Notes: generated by a model from the sequence alone, not told the origin. Shown: positions 26,211 to 36,633, counted from the first letter of the stretch. The stretch: 64,000 nt of DNA from Desulfovibrio intestinalis (GCF_014202345.1 NZ_JACHGO010000006.1:62001-126000); one strand, 5' to 3'. A program made the numbers and translations.

Positions 26211-28460
26211 TTAGCGCCTGTCGCCACGGCCACCACGGTCACGGCCACCACGGTCGCGGTCGCCACGTCCCCTGTCGCCACGGTCGCCCCTGTCGCCACG
26301 GTCAGTGCGCGGGGGGCGGGCAGTGTCTTCGGGATTCCAGGGATGGCCCTGTTCTTCCAGCAACACGGCCTTGCGGCTGGCGCGGATGCGGTCGCCATTG
26401 ATTTCAATGACTTTGACCACCATATCTTCGCCAAGGCGAGCCACGTCACCGGGCTGTTCCACGCGGTTCACGTCAAGCTGAGAAACATGCACAAGGGCTT
26501 CCACGTTGGGAAGAACTTCAACAATGGCGCCGATTTCCATGATTTTACGCACCTTGGCAGTGTAGTTTTTGCCAATGTCGGGGCGCTGGTCGTAGTAGGA
26601 AACCATTTCACGGGCCTTTTCAAGGGCTTCAGCCGTGGGGGCGAAGATGGACACGCGGCCCGAATCTTCGATGTCCACAGAAGCGCCAGTGGCCGCAGTG
26701 ATGGCCTTGATGTTCTTGCCGCCGGGGCCGATGATGAGGCGGATGATGTCGGGATTCACAAAAACTTCGGCATGCTGCGGGGCGTAGCGCGAAAGTTCCT
26801 TGCGCGGCGAAGCGATGGCCTTGGCCATTTCTTCCAGAATGTGCATACGGCCCTGGCGGGCTTGCTGCATGGCTGTGCGCATGACTTCAGTGGTAAGACC
26901 CGTAATCTTGATGTCCATCTGCACGCCGGTGATGCCTTCAGCGGTACCGGCGATCTTGAAGTCCATATCGCCCAGGGCGTCTTCATCACCAAGAATGTCG
27001 GTGAGCACGATGAACTTGTCGCCTTCCTTGATGAGGCCCATGGCCACACCGGCCACAGGGGAGCTCACAGGCACGCCCGCGTCCATAAGGGAGAGCGAAC
27101 CGCCGCACACGGCAGCCATTGACGAGGAACCGTTGGATTCCATCGTTTCGGACACCACGCGCAGGGTGAAGGGGAATTCCGCGCCGGTGGGCAGCACGGG
27201 GCGCAGGGATCTTTCAGCCAGAGCGCCGTGGCCGATTTCACGGCGGGATACACGCACGGGCTTCACTTCGCCCACAGAGAAGGGCGGGAAGTTGTAGTGC
27301 AGCATAAAGCGTTTGGTCACGTCGCCCGTGAGGGAGTCCATGCGCTGTTCGTCAGTGGAAGAACCAAGGGTGGCAACAACCAGCGACTTGGTTTCGCCAC
27401 GGCGGAACAGGGCGGAACCGTGAGCGCGGGGCAGCAGGCCGGTCTGGATCTGGATGGGGCGCACCGTGGTGGTGTCGCGTCCGTCAATGCGCGTGCCTTC
27501 GTTAAGAATGCGGGCGCGCACCAGCTTCTTTTCAAGGCCGGACAGGATGTCGCCCACAGCCTTGAGAGCAGCTTCGTTTTCAGCCCAGGCGGCGTCGGCC
27601 TTGAGGACTTCCATAACCTTGACTTTCACAGCCTTGCGGGCGTCTTTGCGGGCCATTTTTTCAGGCACGCGCAGGGCTTCTTCAATGCCATTGGCAAGGG
27701 CCAGCTCATGCACGCGAGCCACAAGGGCCGCGTCGTCTTCGTGCGGGGTGAAGGCCATTTTGGCCTTGCCGCAAAGCTCGCGCAGCTTGTGCTGGGCTTC
27801 CACCAGCGGAAGAATCTGCTGGCGGCCCCATTCAAGGGCTTCAATGATAACTTCTTCGGGCACGAACAGGGCTTCGCCTTCCACCATCGTGAGGGCGTCG
27901 CCGGAAGCGGCGAAAACGATGTTGAAATCGCTCAGCGCCTGCTGTTCGAAGGTGGGGTTGAGCACGAACTGACCGTTGACGCGGCCAATGCGGCCACCGG
28001 CCACCGGCCCTTCAAAGGGCAGGGGCGACAGCATGATGGCTGCCGAAGCGCCTGTAAGGGCCAGCACGTCGGATTCGTTTTCCTGGTCAGCGGAGATAAC
28101 GCTGGCAAGCACCTGAACGTCTTCGTTCAGGCCCTTGGGGAAAAGCGGACGGATGGGGCGGTCGATCAGGCGCGAAACCAGGGTTTCACGTTCGGAAGGG
28201 CGGCCAATTTCACGGCGGAAGAAGCTGCCGGGAATGCGCCCTGCGGCGTACATTTTTTCGGAGTATTCAACGGTGAGGGGAAAGAAGCCCTTGTCGAATT
28301 CCAGGGGCTGGGAGCAGACGGTGACGAGCACCACGGTGCCGCCGCACTGGATCCATACTTCGCCGTGGGCCTGATTGGCCATGCGGCCAGTTTCCAGAAT
28401 AACTTCCTTGCCGCCCACCTGGCAGGTGACGCGGGTGGGATTGAAAATATCTTGTAACAT
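26211..28460 (-). CDS. pnp: Polyribonucleotide nucleotidyltransferase (PNPase)
   Basis: 3'-to-5' phosphorolytic exoribonuclease of RNA turnover. The 749 residues hold two RNase PH-like domains (first with FFRREIGRPSERETLVSRLI, second with LLPRAHGSALFRRGET and MDFKIAGTAEGITGVQMDIK). A KH domain follows (PDIIRLIIGPGGKNIKAI), then an S1 domain (NYTAKVRKIMEIGAIVEVLP). The last 30 residues are an Arg/Gly/Asp-rich repeat tail, longer and more basic than in E. coli. It follows rpsO on the same strand as in most bacteria, and the spacer holds a hairpin suited to RNase III processing. Confidence 0.97.
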   Translation of the reverse strand: MLQDIFNPTRVTCQVGGKEVILETGRMANQAHGEVWIQCGGTVVLVTVCSQPLEFDKGFFPLTVEYSEKMYAAGRIPGSFFRREIGRPSERETLVSRLIDRPIRPLFPKGLNEDVQVLASVISADQENESDVLALTGASAAIMLSPLPFEGPVAGGRIGRVNGQFVLNPTFEQQALSDFNIVFAASGDALTMVEGEALFVPEEVIIEALEWGRQQILPLVEAQHKLRELCGKAKMAFTPHEDDAALVARVHELALANGIEEALRVPEKMARKDARKAVKVKVMEVLKADAAWAENEAALKAVGDILSGLEKKLVRARILNEGTRIDGRDTTTVRPIQIQTGLLPRAHGSALFRRGETKSLVVATLGSSTDEQRMDSLTGDVTKRFMLHYNFPPFSVGEVKPVRVSRREIGHGALAERSLRPVLPTGAEFPFTLRVVSETMESNGSSSMAAVCGGSLSLMDAGVPVSSPVAGVAMGLIKEGDKFIVLTDILGDEDALGDMDFKIAGTAEGITGVQMDIKITGLTTEVMRTAMQQARQGRMHILEEMAKAIASPRKELSRYAPQHAEVFVNPDIIRLIIGPGGKNIKAITAATGASVDIEDSGRVSIFAPTAEALEKAREMVSYYDQRPDIGKNYTAKVRKIMEIGAIVEVLPNVEALVHVSQLDVNRVEQPGDVARLGEDMVVKVIEINGDRIRASRKAVLLEEQGHPWNPEDTARPPRTDRGDRGDRGDRGRGDRDRGGRDRGGRGDRR

Positions 28461-28587
28461 GCAGATTTCCTTTGCATAGGCGAAGGGGATTCCGGCAAAA
28501 GCGGGCAGAGCCGCGTGTCCCTGCCTGATTTTCCCGGACCCCCCTTCTCGCGTTGCGCCCCATCGGGGGCTTTGAGTTTATAAGTGG

Positions 28588-28615
28588 CAAGGGGGAAGCC
28601 TCAGGCTCCCCCCTT
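28588..28615 (-). other. Hairpin in the rpsO-pnp spacer
   Basis: CAAGGGGG and CCCCCCTTG form a stem with inner CCT/AGG pairing, 14 bp after the rpsO stop and upstream of pnp. In E. coli the comparable spacer has an RNase III site used in pnp autoregulation. A partial terminator role is also possible, although no U-run follows. Confidence 0.55.
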
Positions 28616-28628
28616 GTAGCCAAAAGCC

Positions 28629-28898
28629 TTACTTGCGCAGGCCGAGCTTTTCGATCAATGCGCGATAGCGCTGAACGTCAGTCTTTTTCAGGTAGTTCAG
28701 AATGTTGCGGCGACGGCCAACAAGCTTCAGCAGACCCGTGCGGGAGTGAAAGTCCTTCTTGTGCTCTTTGAAGTGACCGGTGAGGTCTTCAATACGGGCA
28801 GTAAGCAGGGCAACCTGCACTTCGGGGGATCCGGTGTCGCCTTCGTGTTTGGCGTGGGCGTCAATAACCGCTTTCTTCTGATTTACATCCATTACCAC
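28629..28898 (-). CDS. rpsO: 30S ribosomal protein S15
   Basis: Binds 16S rRNA early in assembly of the small-subunit platform. 89 residues, the family length, with [31 protein letters not shown] and the C-terminal [14 protein letters not shown] prefer a GTG start at 28898 because AAGGAG lies 7 bp upstream; the ATG two codons later would be 13 bp from it. Confidence 0.96.
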   Translation of the reverse strand: MVMDVNQKKAVIDAHAKHEGDTGSPEVQVALLTARIEDLTGHFKEHKKDFHSRTGLLKLVGRRRNILNYLKKTDVQRYRALIEKLGLRK

Positions 28899-28941
28899 AG
28901 CAATTCTCCTTGAGTAAGGCTGTTACGGGCGTTAAACGCCC

Positions 28942-29982
28942 TTAGTTCCAAAGTCCCCGCAATACGGCCCAACAAGGCCCGGCAGCTGTGGCTTCGCGTT
29001 GTGCAAGAGCCAGGGCATGGCCCTGTTCCATCAAAAACGCGAGGTTTTCACCGTTGCCGGTATCAGCCTGTGACGCACGGCAAGGCACTGCCATGCCGTT
29101 ACGCACGCGAGCGGCTTCTTCTGGCGTAAGATCCACCCTGGGCCAGTGGGGCAGCGCATCCGCAACCGGAATAACGCAGCCTGGCAACAGGGAGGGATCA
29201 GCCGTGAAGTCCGCTGGCTCGCGGGCCACATCAAGGCCGAAGGGGTGACTGTACTCTCGAGTCAGTTCCGTGAGCACGGCTCCGCATCCAAGGCGACTCC
29301 CCAAGCTGTGGGCCAGGGAGCGTATATAGGTGCCGGAACTGCATGCGACCCGAAAGCGCACAAACGGCAAGCTTATTTCAAGCACGTCCGCCTGTGAAAT
29401 TTCCATACGTTTGATCTTTTGCGGGGCGTCAAGCCCCTTGCGGGCCAGTTTGTATAAAGGCTGGCCCTCATGTTTTGCGGCGGAATAGGACGGAACAGGC
29501 TGTTCGGTCAGGTCAAGCCATGCCGAAACTTCACGCCTCACGTCGTCTTCGCTGATATGCTGCCAGGGAGCCTCATCAAGCACCCGGCCCTCAATGTCCC
29601 AGGTGTCGGTGGTCTGTCCAAGGCGCAATTCACCGCTATAAACCTTGCCGCCCCCGGCCAGAAGGTGCCCGGAAAGCTTGGTGGCCTGACCGAGCAATAC
29701 CAGCAAAACGCCGGAAGCCAGTGGGTCCAGCGTGCCGGCATGGCCGATTTTTTTTTGCCCGAGCCGTTTGATGGCTGTGAGGCAGCGGGCCGAGGTGGGC
29801 CCGGAAGGCTTGTTAAGCACGAGCACGCCGTGCTGCTGCGGCAGTGCGGCGTAAACTTTGCCATTGGGCTCCGGCATGGAGTTGCCGGGCCCTGAACCCA
29901 GGGCGCTTTCCGCTATGGCGGAAGGCGAATCCTGATGATCCTGAGGGGGGCAGAGTTGTACTAATGTATCTTTTTTAACCAT
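28942..29982 (-). CDS. truB: tRNA pseudouridine-55 synthase
   Basis: Makes pseudouridine at position 55 of the tRNA T-loop. The core begins near residue 50 with GVLVLNKPSGPTSARCLTAI. The catalytic segment is KKIGHAGTLDPLASGVLLV, with the active-site Asp, followed by KVYSGELRLGQTTDTWDIEG and FRVACSSGTYIRSLAHSLG. At 346 residues it carries an N-terminal extension of about 48 residues. The ATG at 29982 is used; a TTG two codons earlier and a Met 35 codons later are alternatives because no SD is clear. It lies between nrnA and rpsO. Confidence 0.94.
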   Translation of the reverse strand: MVKKDTLVQLCPPQDHQDSPSAIAESALGSGPGNSMPEPNGKVYAALPQQHGVLVLNKPSGPTSARCLTAIKRLGQKKIGHAGTLDPLASGVLLVLLGQATKLSGHLLAGGGKVYSGELRLGQTTDTWDIEGRVLDEAPWQHISEDDVRREVSAWLDLTEQPVPSYSAAKHEGQPLYKLARKGLDAPQKIKRMEISQADVLEISLPFVRFRVACSSGTYIRSLAHSLGSRLGCGAVLTELTREYSHPFGLDVAREPADFTADPSLLPGCVIPVADALPHWPRVDLTPEEAARVRNGMAVPCRASQADTGNGENLAFLMEQGHALALAQREATAAGPCWAVLRGLWN

Positions 29983-30046
29983 ACGCAAGTGGGAACCATA
30001 TCCTCAGCTGTGCTATAAGTCAAAAGTTATGGCTCTCAATACCGGG

Positions 30047-31138
30047 TTATTTTGGTTTGGCGCGGCTTTTTGTCGGTTTTTTAGCCTGTGGAGCAGGCTT
30101 TCTGCTTTGCGCCTTTTTTCCGGCATCCGCTTTCTGGCTGTTCAGGTAAAGGCTGATGTGACGCAGCAGTTCCTGCCCCGCCTCTTCAAGAGGCATGCGC
30201 AGGGTGCCTCCGGCAGCGTTGAAGTGCCCGCCGCCATTCATTGCCGCGGCAATGGAGCGAACGTCGATGTCGCCGTAAGAGCGCAGGCTGAATTTGCACA
30301 GCTGGGGGCTGTCTTCACGCAACATTGCCGCAACCTTGACGTCACGCAGGCGGCGCAGCTGTTCCACAAAGCCTTCCAGGTCTTCCTTGAGGGCCTGGCA
30401 GCTACGAATATCTTCCAGGCTCACCTGGCAGAAGCCCACTTGGCCTTCCTGCTCGACGCGGGATTTCTCCATAAGCAGACTCCATAGACGCCAACGGCCA
30501 AGGCTCCAGCTATTGTCCATCTGTTCGCGCAGCCATGAGAGCTTGCAACCGTTTTCTACCAGGTGCGAGGCCAAAGCCAGAACCGCCGCGCTGGTATTGC
30601 CGTGGCAGAAGCCGCCTGTGTCTGTTATCAGGCCCAGGGCCACAGCCAGCGCCAGATCGCCAGTAAGGGGCAGGTCTGCCGCCATTGACAGATAGGCGAC
30701 AAGCTGGGCCGTGGCCGCTGCTTCTGTGGCTACCCAGTTGCCTCTGTTGCCCATACCGTCGCCGCCAAGGTGATGGTCAATGTTCACGCTATCAAGATAC
30801 GGCAGCAGTTCTGCCAGTTCGGAACCAAGGCGGTCAGGCTCGCCGCAGTCCAGCAGGACGGCGCATTTGGGGGTAAAGGGCGGGTGTGCCAGCGTTGTGT
30901 GCACCACAGCGGGCATCGGGAAAAACTCCAGATATCTGGGCAGACCAGGAGCAGCGTAAAGCATGAATTCCTTGCCCATTGCACGCAAAATGTGGCCTAT
31001 TGCGGCCACTGATCCGGCGGCGTCGCCGTCGGGATGGATATGCCCCGCCACTATAATCTGGTCCATTTGCTTCAGGGCTTTGACCATTTGAAGGGCTTTT
31101 GCAGCGTAAGGAGAGGGTATTGAATCAGTCTGTTGCAT
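30047..31138 (-). CDS. DHH-family phosphoesterase (NrnA-like nanoRNase/pAp phosphatase)
   Basis: A 363-residue DHH-DHHA1 protein of the NrnA type, degrading oligoribonucleotides and often also pAp. Motif I reads AGHIHPDGDAAGS (usually DHHPDGDA; the first Asp is replaced here), motif II VLLDCGEP, motif III VNIDHHLGG, and GLITDTGGF contains motif IV. The DHHA1 half ends with AAAMNGGGHFNAAGGTL. The C-terminal 30 residues are Lys/Pro-rich. Its ATG overlaps the end of the DUF503 gene by 14 bp, with AGGTGG upstream, so translation is probably coupled. It sits where NrnA is often found, next to truB. Confidence 0.9.
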   Translation of the reverse strand: MQQTDSIPSPYAAKALQMVKALKQMDQIIVAGHIHPDGDAAGSVAAIGHILRAMGKEFMLYAAPGLPRYLEFFPMPAVVHTTLAHPPFTPKCAVLLDCGEPDRLGSELAELLPYLDSVNIDHHLGGDGMGNRGNWVATEAAATAQLVAYLSMAADLPLTGDLALAVALGLITDTGGFCHGNTSAAVLALASHLVENGCKLSWLREQMDNSWSLGRWRLWSLLMEKSRVEQEGQVGFCQVSLEDIRSCQALKEDLEGFVEQLRRLRDVKVAAMLREDSPQLCKFSLRSYGDIDVRSIAAAMNGGGHFNAAGGTLRMPLEEAGQELLRHISLYLNSQKADAGKKAQSRKPAPQAKKPTKSRAKPK

Positions 31139-31421
31139 ATATTTCCACCTGACTTTCCACCATTTCTTCAGGGCAGACGGCTTCCATCATGAGCGCGCAT
31201 TTGTCCATGCGGCTGCGTAGGTGCCCTTCGCTGTTGGAAATGGAGACAACGGCCAGGCGCAGGCTGCACAGGCTGTTTTCTGTGCCTGCCTCCGCTATGG
31301 CCACGTTAAATCTGTTGCGCGTTTTCTGTTTCAGACTATTGGCGACACGGCGTTTTGCCTTGAGATTGTCGTTGCCGTGCAGGCTGAATTCTACAGTGAG
31401 CACTGCCGTAAACATAGTCAT
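31125..31421 (-). CDS. DUF503 (YlxP-like) protein
   Basis: A small protein of the DUF503/YlxP family, found next to infB/rbfA/truB in many bacteria and linked to ribosome maturation, though the exact role is unclear. The core TAVLTVEFSLHGNDNLKAKR, then KTRNRFNVAIAEAG, matches the family well. I use the Met at 31421 (MTMFTAV); the Met two codons further or one 7 codons upstream are possible. Its end overlaps nrnA. Confidence 0.85.
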   Translation of the reverse strand: MTMFTAVLTVEFSLHGNDNLKAKRRVANSLKQKTRNRFNVAIAEAGTENSLCSLRLAVVSISNSEGHLRSRMDKCALMMEAVCPEEMVESQVEIYATD

Positions 31422-31694
31422 ACGTTTATTTGCGGCCCGCATTGACCGGCTGGTTTTGGCTGTTCGGGCTTATTGCCGTTCAAGCCAGAGCTTTTTGTGC
31501 ACAAAACAGAAGCTGGGGGCAAGCCCCTGTTCTCAGATACCAGGTTCTGTTCTCGCTGTTGGGGGAATGGTTGAGAGTGAAGAAAAAAATGGATTCAGGG
31601 CAAACCGTATCCGCTGACGTGAGATAACGCCAGTACTTTATTGAGGAGTCTGCCTCGTAAGGCCTTTGGACGGAAATGGAAAACAGACCCGCCA
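31422..31694. other. Spacer between the infB terminator and DUF503
   Basis: No gene: frames here do not resemble RbfA, which commonly lies at this position. A promoter for the DUF503-nrnA-truB-rpsO-pnp unit is expected because a terminator precedes it, but no clear -35/-10 pair stands out. Confidence 0.45.
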
Positions 31695-31743
31695 CGAAAA
31701 CCGGGGGAAGGAGCACCGGATTTATCTGGCGCTCTTTCCCCCG
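31695..31743 (-). terminator. Strong terminator between infB and DUF503
   Basis: On the minus strand CGGGGGAAAGAGC pairs with GCTCCTTCCCCCG (one G-U pair) around a second small stem, followed by GTTTTCG. It separates the rimP-nusA-ylxR-infB unit from the downstream DUF503-to-pnp genes. Confidence 0.8.
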
Positions 31744-31883
31744 AAAGTGTTCAAACTTCAATTGTGGCAAGCGGTTTGTCAGCACATGCAAGATGTGTCT
31801 GCCGCGTACCTGTATATTCTACAGCCGCGCTGGTTAGGGATGGCGACAGCAGATGCGTGGTGCAACTGCTGCGCCCCAACTCT

Positions 31884-34800
31884 TTACAGCGTCGCTGCTT
31901 CTTCCACAGTTTCGAAAGCTTCGATGATGTCGCCAATTTTGACGTCATTGAAGTTTTCAAGGCCTACGCCGCACTCATTGCCCTTGACCACTTCTTTGGA
32001 GTCGTCCTTGAAGCGCTTGAGGGATGAGATCTTGCCGGTATAGACAACCACACCGTCGCGCAGCAGGCGCACGCCCGCGTTTCGGGCAATTTTGCCGTCG
32101 GCCACATAGGAGCCGGCGATAACGCCCACCTTGGGCACGCTGAAGGTGTCGCGCACCTCGGCCTGGCCCAGGTACACTTCGCGCTGCACGGGGGCAAGCA
32201 TGCCCGTCATGGCGCTTTTGATGTCGTCCACCAGCTTGTAAATGATCTCGTAGAAGCGGACATCCACGTTTTCGTGTTCGGCCACGTCCTTGATCTTGGC
32301 TGTGGGACGCACGTTGAAGCCGATGATGATGGCCTGCGAGGCAGAAGCCAGCAGAATATCGGATTCTGTGATGGCACCAGTGCCGCCATGCACCACGTTG
32401 ATGCGTACCTTTTCGGTGCTCTGCTTGAGCAGGGCCTCGGTAATGGCTTCCAGACTGCCCTGAACGTCGGCTTTGAGCACGAGGTTGAGGGTCAGGGTTT
32501 CCTGATCGGACTTGCGCTGCGACAGGAAGGTTTCCAGAGTCACGCGGGATTCCGAAGCAAGGTCACGTTCACGCTGTTTGATGGCGCGGGAGTCGGCGAT
32601 ACGGCGGGCCAGCTTTTCGTCGCTGACCACAAAGAACTCTTCACCGGCTTCCGGCACACCCTCGAAGCCCTGTACTTCAACAGGCAGAGAGGGGCCGGCG
32701 TCCTTGACCTTTTTGCCCTGGTCACTCATGAGGGCGCGCACACGGCCAGAGAAGGGGCCGCACACGAAGTTGTCGCCCTGGCGCAGCGTGCCTTCCTGAA
32801 TGAGCACGGTAGCCACAGGTCCGCGGCCCTTGTCCAGTTTGGCTTCCACAATGTGGCCGCGTGCAAACTTGTCAGGGTTGGCCTTGAGCTCCATAATTTC
32901 AGACTGCAGGGCCACCATTTCCAACAGTTCGTCCAGACCCATGCGGGTCTTGGCGGCAACCTTGGCAACAATGGTGTCTCCACCCCATTCTTCGGCCTGG
33001 AGGCCAAGTTCGGCCAGTTCGCGCAGAACGCGGTCCGGGTCGGCGCTGGGCTTGTCCATCTTGTTGACGGCAACCATGATGGGCACGCCAGCGGCGCGCG
33101 AATGGTTGATTGCTTCGCGGGTCTGTTCCATCACGCCGTCGTCAGCGGCCACCACCAGGATGACAAGGTCCGTCACCTGGGCGCCACGAGCACGCATGGC
33201 CGTAAAGGCTTCATGGCCGGGAGTGTCAAGGAAGACGATTTCGCCGCGCTTGGTCTTGACGTGGTACGCGCCGATATGCTGCGTGATGCCCCCGGCTTCG
33301 CCGCCGGTGACGTTGGTCTTGCGGATGGCGTCAAGCAGCGAGGTTTTGCCGTGGTCGACGTGGCCCATAATGGTGACCACAGGAGGACGCGGCTTGAGGG
33401 TTTCGGGAGCGTCCACTTCCTTGGGGGTCAGGTAGTCATCTTCAGAGAAGCCTGCCTTTTCCACTTCATAACCAAATTCGGAAGCTACCAGGGTGGCAGT
33501 TTCGAAATCCAGAGCCTGGTTGATGGTGGCCATAACGCCCAGACCAAAGAGAACCTTGATGATTTCATTGGCCTTAAGACCCATCTGGTGAGCCATGTCG
33601 GCTACGCGAATGGCTTCAGTCACGCGGATCTTGCGCTTGGCAGCCTTCAGCGGCTGTGTGGTCTGCGCTGCGGGAGCGGCTTTGCCGCCCTTGCGCCGAC
33701 CCTTGCCGCGGCTCTGGCGTGCGCTGTCGTCATCATCCCTGCGGACGGAATCGCCCTGCTGGAAATCAACGGTGCGGCGACCCTTGAGACGCTTTTTCTT
33801 GCTCTGGCCGTCACGGCTGTCCGTGGGGGACGCGGGCGCGGGCTGCTGACCGAAGCCACCGCCGCCAGGACGGGGACCGCCTGGGCCAGAAGGACGGGGA
33901 CCACCAGGACCGGAAGGACGGGGACCACCAGGACCAGCCGGGCGAGGGCCGCCGGGACGGGGAGGTCTGCCTGCATTGTCCCCACGGGGACCACCGGGGC
34001 CGGAACCACCGGGACCACCGTAGCCGGGACGCGCGCCAGCGGGACGCGCGGGGCGCTGTTCCTGCTGACTGCCGGGGGCGGGCCTGGATATAATACGAAC
34101 CTGAGGCGCGGCGGGCGCCTGACCAGCCTCGGCCCTGGGGGCACGGCGAGAGGCGCCATCGGCGTCGTCAGCGTTGTCGGAGTCTTTCCAGGCTTCGGCA
34201 CGGGCTTCGGGCGCACGCTGGGGCAGGGTGGGCGCGGACGAACCTTCGGGCATGGCGGAAGCGTCGGGGCGGGCCAGACGTGCAGCCTTGGCGGCCTTTT
34301 CGGCTTCGCTCTTGTCCTGAGCCTTGTCAGAAGATTTTTCTCCCGCTTCACGCGCGGCAAGCGCAGCAGCCACGGGGGAAATTTCAGGAACCTCGGGCTT
34401 CTTTTCCACTACTGCCACAGGTTCGGGCTTTTTCTCTTCTTCGCCGGGGCGGCTGATAACGCGGGCAGCAGAAACAACCTTGGCCTTGGTGGCCTTGGGA
34501 GCTTCTTCAACCGGGGCTTTTTCAGCTTCAGGCTCAATAATTTTTGCAGCTTTGCGGGGGCTGGGCGCGGGGGCTTCAACCTCAGGCGCAGAAACGGCTT
34601 CCACCGCAGGGCTTGCGGCTTCAGCGGGCTTTTCCACAACCTCGGGCGCACGCTCTTCCTGTGCTACGGAAGCTGTTTCCATAGCTTCAGGAGCGTCGGC
34701 ATCCTTGCGGCGGCGACGTACGATGACGTTGGGGTGGGAACCGGAACGCTCGGCATCCGCCTGTTTTTGTTCGGCAAAGTGTTCGCGCACGCGTGCCGCC

Positions 34801-34934
34801 TCCTCAGTGCTCAGGGAACCAGCCATGCTTTTGGCAGATGTGCCCAGCTCACGCATTACGCGCAGCATGTCCTTTTGGAGCACTGCCGGGAATTCTTTGG
34901 CAAATTCCGATACTTTAATTTTTTCTTCAGACAT
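31884..34934 (-). CDS. infB: Translation initiation factor IF-2
   Basis: GTPase that brings initiator tRNA to the ribosome. 1016 residues from [15 protein letters not shown]; the SD AAGGGGGG is 5 bp upstream. Residues 1-80 are the IF2-N-like start. Residues about 80-400 are a long low-complexity region, first Ala/Glu/Lys-rich, then Gly/Pro/Arg-rich. After a second IF2-N domain ([20 protein letters not shown]), the G domain has [26 protein letters not shown] and VAVNKMDKP. The C-terminal domains II-IV follow. The linker makes it longer than E. coli IF2 (890). It overlaps the end of ylxR. Confidence 0.96.
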   Translation of the reverse strand: MSEEKIKVSEFAKEFPAVLQKDMLRVMRELGTSAKSMAGSLSTEEAARVREHFAEQKQADAERSGSHPNVIVRRRRKDADAPEAMETASVAQEERAPEVVEKPAEAASPAVEAVSAPEVEAPAPSPRKAAKIIEPEAEKAPVEEAPKATKAKVVSAARVISRPGEEEKKPEPVAVVEKKPEVPEISPVAAALAAREAGEKSSDKAQDKSEAEKAAKAARLARPDASAMPEGSSAPTLPQRAPEARAEAWKDSDNADDADGASRRAPRAEAGQAPAAPQVRIISRPAPGSQQEQRPARPAGARPGYGGPGGSGPGGPRGDNAGRPPRPGGPRPAGPGGPRPSGPGGPRPSGPGGPRPGGGGFGQQPAPASPTDSRDGQSKKKRLKGRRTVDFQQGDSVRRDDDDSARQSRGKGRRKGGKAAPAAQTTQPLKAAKRKIRVTEAIRVADMAHQMGLKANEIIKVLFGLGVMATINQALDFETATLVASEFGYEVEKAGFSEDDYLTPKEVDAPETLKPRPPVVTIMGHVDHGKTSLLDAIRKTNVTGGEAGGITQHIGAYHVKTKRGEIVFLDTPGHEAFTAMRARGAQVTDLVILVVAADDGVMEQTREAINHSRAAGVPIMVAVNKMDKPSADPDRVLRELAELGLQAEEWGGDTIVAKVAAKTRMGLDELLEMVALQSEIMELKANPDKFARGHIVEAKLDKGRGPVATVLIQEGTLRQGDNFVCGPFSGRVRALMSDQGKKVKDAGPSLPVEVQGFEGVPEAGEEFFVVSDEKLARRIADSRAIKQRERDLASESRVTLETFLSQRKSDQETLTLNLVLKADVQGSLEAITEALLKQSTEKVRINVVHGGTGAITESDILLASASQAIIIGFNVRPTAKIKDVAEHENVDVRFYEIIYKLVDDIKSAMTGMLAPVQREVYLGQAEVRDTFSVPKVGVIAGSYVADGKIARNAGVRLLRDGVVVYTGKISSLKRFKDDSKEVVKGNECGVGLENFNDVKIGDIIEAFETVEEAATL

Positions 34935-35172
34935 GTTTACCCCCCTTGCGCCGTGTTCCGGGCCTGAACTTGGCGAACCTCGCCGCGCATACGGCATCGG
35001 AACATATGTACCAGCCCCTGCCAGGTCTGGTCTTTTCAGCGTCAATAGTCAAAATTCCTTGGGCCGTCAGTACATGGCGGGTCAATTGGGCTTTAGCGAA
35101 GCGGCGGCGGCATATGATGCACATGCGTACCGGCCCTTGCACGGTTTCTGCCGTGTTTTGCCCCTCCACCAT
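34927..35172 (-). CDS. ylxR: YlxR (DUF448) RNA-binding protein
   Basis: An 81-residue protein of the DUF448/YlxR family, found between nusA and infB in many bacteria and reported as an RNA-binding or nucleoid-associated regulator. The conserved start of the fold, [20 protein letters not shown], with the Cys-x-x-Cys pair and basic residues, is intact, as is [19 protein letters not shown] at 35172 has AGGGG 7 bp upstream and lies 10 bp past the nusA stop. The last codons overlap the infB start. Confidence 0.9.
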   Translation of the reverse strand: MVEGQNTAETVQGPVRMCIICRRRFAKAQLTRHVLTAQGILTIDAEKTRPGRGWYICSDAVCAARFAKFRPGTRRKGGKHV

Positions 35173-35182
35173 AACTGCGCCC

Positions 35183-36529
35183 CTAAGCTTGCGCATCCTC
35201 TTCGGCGCCACCTTCAGCATCCTGGCTGGAGTCTTCTTCGGAAGCGTGTACTTTGCCCAATTCAACCGCAGAAGATTCGGGCGTACTTTCCACAACCGGA
35301 GCCAGGAAATTGATGGCTGAACGCAGGTCTGCGATGCGGGACGCGCTGATGGTCAGCTTGTCAGAAAGCTCCTGGTCCGTGGCCTGGCGCAACTTGTCGA
35401 GGGAACTGAATCCCGCGCCAAGCAGAGCCTCTATGGATACTTCGGCCACACTGGCCACCTGTTCGAGACCGTGCCCAATAGCATTTGCTTCGTTGTAGCG
35501 GGTCTCGGTAAATATATCGACTTTCCAGCCCAGAAGCCTGGCTGCCAGTTTGACGTTCTGCCCTTTGCGCCCAATGGCGTTGGTGAGCTGATCGTCAGGC
35601 ACGATGACTTCAAGCAGGTTTTCTTCTTCATCCACCACAATGCGCGACACCAGGGCCGGGGCCAGGGAATTGCGGGCGTAGGTGGCAATGTCTGCGCTCC
35701 AGACGACGATATCAATACGTTCGCCGTGCAGTTCCTGCACAATATTCTGGATGCGGGATCCGCGCACGCCCACGCAGGCGCCCACGGGATCAACGTCACG
35801 CTCACGGGAGAGCACGGCAACCTTGGCTCGTGAGCCGGGGTCGCGGGCCACGCCCATAATCTGCACGACGCCATCGTCCACTTCCGGCACTTCGCGGCGG
35901 AAGAGGGCGGCCATGTAGTCGCGGTGCGCGCGGGAAATGACGACCTGCGGGCCGCGGCCTTCCTGACGAACCTCGATAATAAGGGCCTGCACGCGGTCGC
36001 CGCGCTTGTAATGTTCGCGGGGGATCTGTTCTTCGCGCGGCAGAATGGCTTCAGTGCGGCCAAGGTTGACCACCCAGCCGCCCTTGTCGCGGCGTTGCAC
36101 GATGCCCGAAACGATTTCGCCCAGGCGATCCTTGTATTCGCTGTAAATAATTTCCTGCTCAGCGTCGCGCATGCGCTGGATGATGACTTGCTTGGCAGAC
36201 TGGGCGGCAATGCGGCCCAGGTCTTCCACCTTCACGCGGAAGCCCATTTCGTCGTCCACCTGAACAGAGGGGTCGTGAGCAAGGGCATCAGTGAGTTCAA
36301 TCTGCGTGTCGGGATTGGCCATATCGCCATCGGCCATCACGATTTTGAACTGGTAGACCTCAATGTCGCCCGTGTCGTCGTTATAGGACACTTCCACGTC
36401 CATATCTTCACTGAAACGGCGCAGCACAGAAGTGCGCACGGCATCCTCAAGCGTGTCAATGAGCATGTTACGGTCAAGGCCCTTGTCTTTACTGATCTGG
36501 TCAATGGCCTTTTTAAGTTCAAGATTCAT
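35183..36529 (-). CDS. nusA: Transcription termination/antitermination factor NusA
   Basis: Binds RNA polymerase and nascent RNA in pausing, termination and antitermination. 448 residues: N-terminal polymerase-binding domain (1-130, LKKAIDQISKDKGLDRNML), S1 domain (about 135-205, GEIVSGIVQRRDKGGWVVNL), KH1 with VGACVGVRGSRIQNIVQEL, and KH2 with NAIGRKGQNVKLAARLLGW. A single helix-hairpin-helix-like region follows (about 350-415). The acidic C-terminus (EEDSSQDAEGGAEEDAQA) replaces the second E. coli acidic repeat. It is 104 bp downstream of rimP in the operon. Confidence 0.97.
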   Translation of the reverse strand: MNLELKKAIDQISKDKGLDRNMLIDTLEDAVRTSVLRRFSEDMDVEVSYNDDTGDIEVYQFKIVMADGDMANPDTQIELTDALAHDPSVQVDDEMGFRVKVEDLGRIAAQSAKQVIIQRMRDAEQEIIYSEYKDRLGEIVSGIVQRRDKGGWVVNLGRTEAILPREEQIPREHYKRGDRVQALIIEVRQEGRGPQVVISRAHRDYMAALFRREVPEVDDGVVQIMGVARDPGSRAKVAVLSRERDVDPVGACVGVRGSRIQNIVQELHGERIDIVVWSADIATYARNSLAPALVSRIVVDEEENLLEVIVPDDQLTNAIGRKGQNVKLAARLLGWKVDIFTETRYNEANAIGHGLEQVASVAEVSIEALLGAGFSSLDKLRQATDQELSDKLTISASRIADLRSAINFLAPVVESTPESSAVELGKVHASEEDSSQDAEGGAEEDAQA

Positions 36530-36633
36530 GTGTGCCTCCGGCTGCCGCCCAGGGCGGCGTAAAATCGCTTGTTCCGGCTGCGGCGCATCGGGCCGCCCGC
36601 CATTACCCGCATGGGGCGGGTGTCGGGCTTGCC

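Noticed and set aside
31422..31883. Hidden rbfA gene
   Set aside because: All six frames were considered; none has the RbfA length or motif pattern, and a terminator occupies part of the space.
32274..34967. 897-codon plus-strand frame opposite infB
   Set aside because: Antisense shadow of a G/C-rich gene whose IF2 frame has clear motifs; the antisense product is low-complexity and unlike any protein.
34935..35045. N-terminal extension of IF-2
   Set aside because: The upstream codons overlap ylxR in another frame, and AAGGGGGG lies at the right distance from the ATG at 34934.
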